From Pseudomonas putida (GTDB lineage: Bacteria; Pseudomonadota; Gammaproteobacteria; Pseudomonadales; Pseudomonadaceae): a stretch of DNA of 64,000 nt. The notes below the pieces were generated by a model that was not told the DNA's origin, did not search any database, and was given only the letters and a program-made list of their open reading frames with translations. The position numbers and the translations under genes were made by a program. Every line of letters begins with the position of its first letter. Positions within the stretch are counted from its first letter, which is position 1. Shown one piece after another: positions 59,217 through 64,000 of the stretch. The stretch spans positions 930,001 to 994,000 of the forward strand of contig NZ_CP026115.2 in assembly GCF_009883635.2 (NCBI RefSeq), given 5' to 3'.

Positions 59217-59987
59217 TCAGGGCTGCAATTTACTCTCATCCTCCACCGAGGCTTCAGGCTCTTCCTCGCGCAGGTCGTCGAAGTCGGTCTTCAGCCCTTC
59301 TTCCATGGCATCGAGCTCCACCAGCAAGCTGCGGAAGCTGGTCTCTTCCTTCGGCTCGCCGACTGCTTGCTCTTCACCCAGGCTGGCATCGGCCAAGGCC
59401 TGAATATGCGCCGGCACCGGGGCATCATCCGGGTCGAGCAGCGGCTCCGGCTCCATCTCGCGCAGTTCGGCCAGCGCTGGCAGCTCGTCCAGGCTCTTGA
59501 GGTTGAAGTGATCGAGAAACGCCTTGGTGGTGGCGAACATCGCCGGGCGCCCGGGCACCTCGCGGTAGCCGACCACGCGAATCCACTCGCGCTCCATCAG
59601 CGTCTTGATGATGTTGCTGTTGACCGCCACGCCGCGCACATCCTCGATCTCGCCACGGGTGATGGGCTGGCGGTAGGCGATCAGCGCCATGGTTTCGAGC
59701 AAGGCCCGGGAATAACGCTGCGGGCGCTCTTCCCACAGCCGGCCGACCCAGGGCGCGAAATCTTCACGAATCTGCAAGCGGTAACCGGTGGCCACTTCCT
59801 TGAGCTCGAAAGCCCGCCCGGCGCAGGACTTGGCGAGCACTTCCAGGGCTTTCTTGAAGACTTTCGGCTCGGGGCGCTCGGCCTCTTCGAACAGCTCGTA
59901 GAGGCGTTCGAGGGACTGCGGCTTGCCCGAGGCGAGCAGGAAGGCTTCGATCAGCGACGCCAGGTCGCGGGGTTCATTCAGATTCAT
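59217..59987 (-). CDS. scpB: Segregation and condensation protein B (ScpB)
   Basis: 256 residues from MNLNEPRDLASLIEAFL. Two winged-helix domains, with the conserved TMALIAYRQPITRGEIEDVRGVAVN block, then an acidic C-terminal tail of about 70 residues rich in Glu and Asp. Kleisin-associated subunit that works with ScpA and SMC in chromosome segregation. It overlaps the end of scpA by 14 bp. Confidence 0.94.
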   Translation of the reverse strand: MNLNEPRDLASLIEAFLLASGKPQSLERLYELFEEAERPEPKVFKKALEVLAKSCAGRAFELKEVATGYRLQIREDFAPWVGRLWEERPQRYSRALLETMALIAYRQPITRGEIEDVRGVAVNSNIIKTLMEREWIRVVGYREVPGRPAMFATTKAFLDHFNLKSLDELPALAELREMEPEPLLDPDDAPVPAHIQALADASLGEEQAVGEPKEETSFRSLLVELDAMEEGLKTDFDDLREEEPEASVEDESKLQP

Positions 59988-60831
59988 CAGGTTCTTCGAC
60001 AGACTCGGGGCGCAGCCGCACATGGATCGGCGCAAAGGGCTCATTCTGCACCAGTTCGACCAGCGATTCCTTTACCAGCTCGAGGATCGCCATGAAGGTC
60101 ACCACCACGCCGAGCTTGCCCTCCTCGGGCGTGAACAGCTCGACGAACGGCACGAAGGCGCCACCCTTGAGTCGCTCCAGCACATCGCTCATGCGCTCGC
60201 GGGTAGACAGCGTCTCGCGGGTGATCTGGTGGCTTTCGAACAAGTCGTTGCGGCGCATGACCTCGGCCATGGACACCAGCAGCTCCTCCAGGCTGACCTG
60301 CGGCAGCAGCTTGCGTACCTTGGCCTGGGGGGCCTCAAGACGCGGCACGACGACGTCGCGGCCCACCCGCGGCAGCTCATCGATGCCCTCGGCGGCGGCC
60401 TTGAAGCGCTCGTACTCCTGCAGGCGGCGGATCAGCTCGGCGCGCGGGTCGCCCTCCTCTTCCTCGACCTCGGCCGAGCGCGGCAGCAGCATGCGCGACT
60501 TGATCTCGGCGAGCATGGCGGCCATCACCAGGTACTCGGCGGCCAGCTCCAGGCGCACGCTCTTCATCAGCTCGACGTAGCCCATGTACTGGCGGGTGAT
60601 TTCCGCCACCGGGATGTCGAGGATGTCGATGTTCTGCTTGCGAATCAGGTATAGCAGCAAGTCCAGCGGGCCCTCGAAGGCTTCGAGGATGACTTCCAGG
60701 GCGTCCGGCGGAATGTACAGGTCCACCGGCATTTCGGTCAGCGCTTCGCCGTAGACCAGCGCCAGCTGCAACTGCTGTGGCGGCGGCTCGATCTGTTCGG
60801 CCGGCGCCTCGGGTGCTTCCACCTGGCTCAC
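59974..60831 (-). CDS. scpA: Segregation and condensation protein A (ScpA, kleisin)
   Basis: 285 residues. Kleisin N-terminal motif FEGPLDLLLYLIRKQNIDILDIPVAEI (first part near residues 50-75) binds the SMC neck, and the C-terminal winged helix ends with VVVTFMAILELVKES. An N-terminal Pro/Gln-rich extension of about 30 residues precedes it. The start overlaps the YciO-type gene stop by 4 bp (ATGA). Confidence 0.95.
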   Translation of the reverse strand: MSQVEAPEAPAEQIEPPPQQLQLALVYGEALTEMPVDLYIPPDALEVILEAFEGPLDLLLYLIRKQNIDILDIPVAEITRQYMGYVELMKSVRLELAAEYLVMAAMLAEIKSRMLLPRSAEVEEEEGDPRAELIRRLQEYERFKAAAEGIDELPRVGRDVVVPRLEAPQAKVRKLLPQVSLEELLVSMAEVMRRNDLFESHQITRETLSTRERMSDVLERLKGGAFVPFVELFTPEEGKLGVVVTFMAILELVKESLVELVQNEPFAPIHVRLRPESVEEPDESE

Positions 60832-61457
60832 GCGTTGACCATGAACGGCGTGGGGTCGCCGCAGCCTTCGCGGATCAGTTCAGGCTCGTCGCCGGACAGG
60901 TCGATGATGGTCGAAGCCTTGAGGTCGCCGAAGCCGCCGTCGATGACCAGGTCGACATGGTGCTCCAGGCGCTCGCGGATTTCGTAGGGGTCGGTCATCG
61001 GCTCGGTGTCGCCCGGCAGGATCAGGCTCACGCTCATCAGCGGCTCGCCCAGTTCGGCCAGCAGCGCCAAGGTAATAGCGTGGTCCGGCACGCGCAGGCC
61101 GATGGTGCGGCGCTTTTCATGCAGCAGCAGGCGCGGCACTTCGCGGGTACCGTTGAGGATGAAGGTATAGGGCCCGGGCACATGGGCCTTGAGCAGGCGG
61201 AAGGTGCCAGTGTCGACCTTGGCGTACAGCCCAAGCTGCGACATGTCGCAGCACATCAGGGTGAAGTTGTGGGTCTTGTCCAGGCCGCGCAGGCGGCGTA
61301 CCCGTTCGATCGCCGCCTTGTCGCCGATCTGGCAACCCAGGGCATAGGCCGAGTCGGTCGGGTAGACCACCACGCCGCCCTTGCGGATGATCTCCACCGC
61401 CTGGCGGATCAGGCGCGGTTGAGGGTTCTCCGGATGAATCTGGAAAAATTGGCTCAC
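60828..61457 (-). CDS. yciO: YciO/Sua5/YrdC-family protein (threonylcarbamoyl-AMP synthase-like)
   Basis: 209 residues from a GTG start (SQFFQIHPENPQPRL follows) with AGGA 8 nt upstream; the long upstream frame overlaps rnm and is not used. YrdC domain: GGVVVYPTDSAYALGC and the KxR signature RGLDKTHNFTLMC. YciO-type proteins are related to TsaC but their physiological substrate is less clear. It sits between rnm and scpA in a compact operon, 13 bp after the rnm stop. Confidence 0.9.
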   Translation of the reverse strand: MSQFFQIHPENPQPRLIRQAVEIIRKGGVVVYPTDSAYALGCQIGDKAAIERVRRLRGLDKTHNFTLMCCDMSQLGLYAKVDTGTFRLLKAHVPGPYTFILNGTREVPRLLLHEKRRTIGLRVPDHAITLALLAELGEPLMSVSLILPGDTEPMTDPYEIRERLEHHVDLVIDGGFGDLKASTIIDLSGDEPELIREGCGDPTPFMVNA

Positions 61458-61470
61458 GAAGTCGTCCTGT

Positions 61471-62331
61471 TCATAGCGCCATAGGCTGTTCATGGCTGAA
61501 TCGACGCCACAGAGGTGGCAAGTCCTCGGGCAATGGCCGGTAGGCACCGATCTCGCCCCAGGTGCCGGGGCCGTGGAAATCGCTGCCAGCGCTTGCCAGC
61601 AGGCCAAACTCACGGGTAAGGATGGACATCGTGCCCACCTGCTCGGCCGGCATCATCCCGTTGACCACTTCAAGTGCCTGCCCGCCTGCCTGAATATAGT
61701 CGGCAATCAGCCGCCTGCGCTTGCTGCGGGTCAGATCGTAGTGCATGGGATGCGCAAGGCTCACCCAGGCGTTTGACTGGCGCAGGGTGGCGACAGTTTC
61801 CTCGAGCGTCGGCCAGTGCTGCTTGACGTCGCCCAGCTTGCCGGCCCCCAGCCACTTGCGGAAGGCCTCGCCGCGGTCCTTGACATGGCCGGCGCGGACC
61901 ATGAATTCGGCAAAGTGCGGCCGCGCCGGGGCGTTGCCGCTGTCCCCCAGCTCCTGTTGCACGGCCCGCGCGCCGTCGAGGGCGCCCGGCATGCCCTTGG
62001 CCGCCAACCGTTTGTCGATTTCCTCGGCGCGCAACCAACGGCCACGGTGCAAGGCCTCGATCGCCTGGAGCAAGGGCGGCGCATCGAGTGGGAAGTGGTA
62101 GCCCAGCACGTGGATGGTCGCGCCGCCCCAGGTGCACGACAGCTCAACCCCGCTGACCCAGCGCATGCCACGCGCGTGGCAGGCCTGGCGCGCTTCGGGC
62201 AGCCCTTCGAGGGTGTCGTGGTCGGTCAGTGCCAGCGTTTGCACCCCGTGCTCATGGGCCCGGGCGACCAGGTCCGTGGGCGACAGGGCGCCGTCGGAGG
62301 CCGTGCTGTGACAGTGCAGATCAACATTCAT
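61471..62331 (-). CDS. rnm: PHP-domain 5'-3' exoribonuclease RNase AM (YciV/TrpH)
   Basis: 286 residues. PHP metal motifs: [11 protein letters not shown] at the start, LTDHDT near residue 38, and SDFHGPG near the end. The E. coli orthologue removes 5' nucleotides from rRNA precursors and degrades short oligonucleotides. First gene of the rnm-yciO-scpA-scpB-(rluB) run on the minus strand and divergent from yciB. Confidence 0.93.
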   Translation of the reverse strand: MNVDLHCHSTASDGALSPTDLVARAHEHGVQTLALTDHDTLEGLPEARQACHARGMRWVSGVELSCTWGGATIHVLGYHFPLDAPPLLQAIEALHRGRWLRAEEIDKRLAAKGMPGALDGARAVQQELGDSGNAPARPHFAEFMVRAGHVKDRGEAFRKWLGAGKLGDVKQHWPTLEETVATLRQSNAWVSLAHPMHYDLTRSKRRRLIADYIQAGGQALEVVNGMMPAEQVGTMSILTREFGLLASAGSDFHGPGTWGEIGAYRPLPEDLPPLWRRFSHEQPMAL

Positions 62332-62398
62332 GGAGGAGCGCTTTCGCTGGAATCGATGTTTGTTATTATGCCGTCACATCCCGATTCTGGCTGCCATT

Positions 62399-62992
62399 GT
62401 GAAACAATTCATCGATTTCATCCCGCTGCTGCTGTTCTTCATCGTCTACAAGCTCGACCCACGCCCGCTGGACGTCGCCGGCCACAGCTTCGAATTCGGC
62501 GGCATCTACAGCGCCACGGCGATGCTGATCATCAGCTCGCTGGTGGTGTACGGCGCGCTTTTCCTGCGCCAGCGCAAGCTGGAAAAAGGCCAGTGGCTGA
62601 CCTTGGTCGCCTGCCTGGTGTTCGGCGGCCTGACCCTGACCTTCCACAGCGAAACCTTCCTCAAGTGGAAGGCGCCGGTGGTCAACTGGCTGTTCGCCCT
62701 GGGCTTCGCCGGTAGCCACTTCATCGGCGACCGGGTGCTGATCAAGCGCATCATGGGCCACGCGCTGACCCTGCCCGACGCGATCTGGGCGCGCCTGAAC
62801 GTCGCCTGGATCGCCTTCTTCGTGTTCTGCGGCGCCGCCAACCTGTTCGTGGCCTTCACCTTCCAGGACTTCTGGGTCGACTTCAAGGTGTTCGGCAGCC
62901 TGGGCATGACCGTGATCTTCCTGGTGGCGCAGGGCGTGTACCTGTCGCGTCACCTGCACGACGACCCTTCCACCTCCAAACCCAAGGATTGA
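62399..62992 (+). CDS. yciB: Inner-membrane septation protein YciB (IspZ)
   Basis: 197 residues from a GTG start ([19 protein letters not shown] follows, the family start). Five predicted membrane helices. It contributes to envelope synthesis and septation by interacting with elongation and division proteins. The ribosome site is weak. A start 23 codons upstream would run through the promoter region shared with rnm. Confidence 0.93.
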   Translation: MKQFIDFIPLLLFFIVYKLDPRPLDVAGHSFEFGGIYSATAMLIISSLVVYGALFLRQRKLEKGQWLTLVACLVFGGLTLTFHSETFLKWKAPVVNWLFALGFAGSHFIGDRVLIKRIMGHALTLPDAIWARLNVAWIAFFVFCGAANLFVAFTFQDFWVDFKVFGSLGMTVIFLVAQGVYLSRHLHDDPSTSKPKD

Positions 62993-62993
62993 C

Positions 62994-63293
62994 ATGCTCT
63001 ACGCCATCATCGCCAGCGACGTCGCGAACTCCCTGGAAAAACGCCTGGCCGCACGCCCGGCGCACATCGAGCGCCTGCAACAGCTCAAGGCCGAAGGCCG
63101 TGTGGTGCTGGCCGGCCCGCATCCGGCCATCGACAGCAACGACCCGGGTGAAGCCGGCTTCAGCGGCAGCCTGATCGTCGCCGAGTTCGACTCCCTGGCC
63201 GCCGCCCAGGCCTGGGCCGATGCCGACCCGTACATCGCCGCGGGCGTGTACGACAAGGTAATCGTCAAGCCATTCAAGCAAGTCTTGCCCTGA
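62994..63293 (+). CDS. yciI: YciI family protein
   Basis: 99 residues. YCII/ferredoxin-like alpha-beta fold with the conserved [23 protein letters not shown]. The His in RPAH and an Asp ([10 protein letters not shown]) are the supposed active-site residues of the family; the true reaction is not known. ATG starts 2 nt after the yciB stop, so the pair is co-translated. Confidence 0.93.
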   Translation: MLYAIIASDVANSLEKRLAARPAHIERLQQLKAEGRVVLAGPHPAIDSNDPGEAGFSGSLIVAEFDSLAAAQAWADADPYIAAGVYDKVIVKPFKQVLP

Positions 63294-63306
63294 TCGATTA
63301 AATTGG

Positions 63307-63351
63307 CGGCGTCTGCGGTATCTTTGCCACTGGCGAGCGCGTCAGACGCCG
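63307..63351 (+). promoter_or_regulatory. 9-bp inverted repeat between yciI and the response regulator
   Basis: CGGCGTCTG and CAGACGCCG with a 27-nt gap; homology continues outward with mismatches. It lies 22 nt before the regulator ATG. It could be a stem-loop in the leader or an operator. Confidence 0.5.
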
Positions 63352-63372
63352 TCGATTTGAATTGAGTGAGTC

Positions 63373-64000
63373 ATGAGCGAGCTGTTACTGATTGATGATG
63401 ACCAGGAACTCTGCGAGCTGCTCGGCAGCTGGCTGACCCAGGAAGGGTTTGCGGTACGCGCCTGCCACGATGGCCAGAGCGCGCGACAGGCGTTGGCCGA
63501 GCAGGCCCCGGCGGCCGTGGTGCTGGATGTGATGTTGCCCGACGGCAGTGGCCTGGAGCTGCTCAAGCAGCTGCGCAGCGAACACGCCGAGCTGCCGGTG
63601 CTGATGCTGTCGGCCCGCGGCGAACCCCTGGACCGCATCCTCGGCCTGGAACTGGGTGCCGACGATTACCTGGCCAAGCCTTGCGACCCTCGTGAGCTCA
63701 CCGCCCGCCTGCGCGCCGTGCTGCGCCGCAGCCACCCCACCGCCACCACCACCCAGCTGGAAATCGGCGACCTGGCGTTCAGCCCGGTGCGCGGCGTGGT
63801 CAGCATCGATGGCCGTGACATGAGCCTGACCCTGTCGGAAAGCCGCATTCTCGAGGCGCTGCTGCGCCAGCCGGGCGAGCCGCTGGACAAACAGGAACTG
63901 GCGCAGATCGCCCTGGGGCGCAAGCTGACCCTGTATGACCGCAGCCTGGACATGCACGTCAGCAACCTGCGCAAGAAAGTCGGCCCACACCCCGATGGTC
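63373..64000 (+). CDS. cpxR: CpxR-like OmpR/PhoB-family response regulator (partial)
   Basis: 209 codons visible, cut by the right edge. Receiver domain with acidic pair DDD (8-10), phospho-acceptor Asp52 (LDVMLPDG), Ser80 and Lys102 (YLAKPCDP), then a winged-helix domain from about 130 with the recognition segment SLDMHVSNLRKKVG. The position after yciB-yciI matches cpxR of P. aeruginosa, which activates efflux and envelope-stress genes; the sensor gene would lie beyond the edge. The exact name rests on synteny. Confidence 0.85.
   Translation, partial: MSELLLIDDDQELCELLGSWLTQEGFAVRACHDGQSARQALAEQAPAAVVLDVMLPDGSGLELLKQLRSEHAELPVLMLSARGEPLDRILGLELGADDYLAKPCDPRELTARLRAVLRRSHPTATTTQLEIGDLAFSPVRGVVSIDGRDMSLTLSESRILEALLRQPGEPLDKQELAQIALGRKLTLYDRSLDMHVSNLRKKVGPHPDG

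Overview
The window is chromosomal DNA from a Pseudomonas of the P. putida group. Gene content and order (tRNA-Arg/tRNA-Ser cluster, csrA, lysC, alaS, arginine succinyltransferase operon, aot arginine transporter, acs, phhR-phhAB, aroP, rluB, scpBA, yciB, yciI, a CpxR-like regulator) match, from memory, one continuous backbone stretch of P. putida-type genomes. Base composition is high GC, and P. putida-type REP elements lie between genes.

1-16.7 kb: a siderophore block read leftwards. A SyrP-like Asp beta-hydroxylase is followed by three NRPS genes whose junctions are tightly coupled: C-A(Lys)-T, C-A(Asp)-T-E-C-A(Ser)-T and, cut by the window edge, C-A(Ser)-T-E-... Two sites matching the PvdS iron-starvation box (TAAAT-N16-CGT) lie upstream of the hydroxylase and of the first NRPS gene, so I read this as a pyoverdine side-chain locus, predicted Lys / D-(OH)Asp / L-Ser / D-Ser / ... 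About 575 bp of the two Ser A domains is identical by eye, suggesting recent gene conversion.

16.7-25.1 kb: tRNA-Arg(CCT), phnN, amrZ, mgtE, a tandem array of four tRNA-Arg(ACG) genes, tRNA-Ser(GCT), csrA/rsmA, lysC and alaS.

25.4-26.6 kb: an accessory gene whose product has an RTX-like nonapeptide stretch and an M91 (NleD/HopH1-like) domain with its zinc motif lost.

26.7-41.4 kb: arginine catabolism and uptake. The aruCFGDB-x-aruE operon converts arginine to glutamate and succinate. ArgR and the aotJQMP transporter stand beside it, with ArgR half-sites upstream of aruC and aotJ. acs follows.

41.8-57.8 kb: phenylalanine hydroxylation (phhR, phhA, phhB) and an aromatic amino-acid permease, separated by a DUF2790 protein, a small acidic peptide, an MFS carrier, a YdiJ-like FAD/Fe-S dehydrogenase, a LysR regulator and a second accessory gene, a 1516-residue DUF6543-LRR-NEL ubiquitin-ligase-like effector.

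57.8-64 kb: housekeeping genes rluB, scpB, scpA, a YciO-type protein, rnm, yciB, yciI and the start of a CpxR-like response regulator.

The most unusual content is the pair of effector-like genes placed singly in an otherwise conserved backbone without mobile-element marks, the converted A domains, and a set of probable Crc/Hfq, ArgR, PhhR and PvdS sites that tie the catabolic genes to global control.
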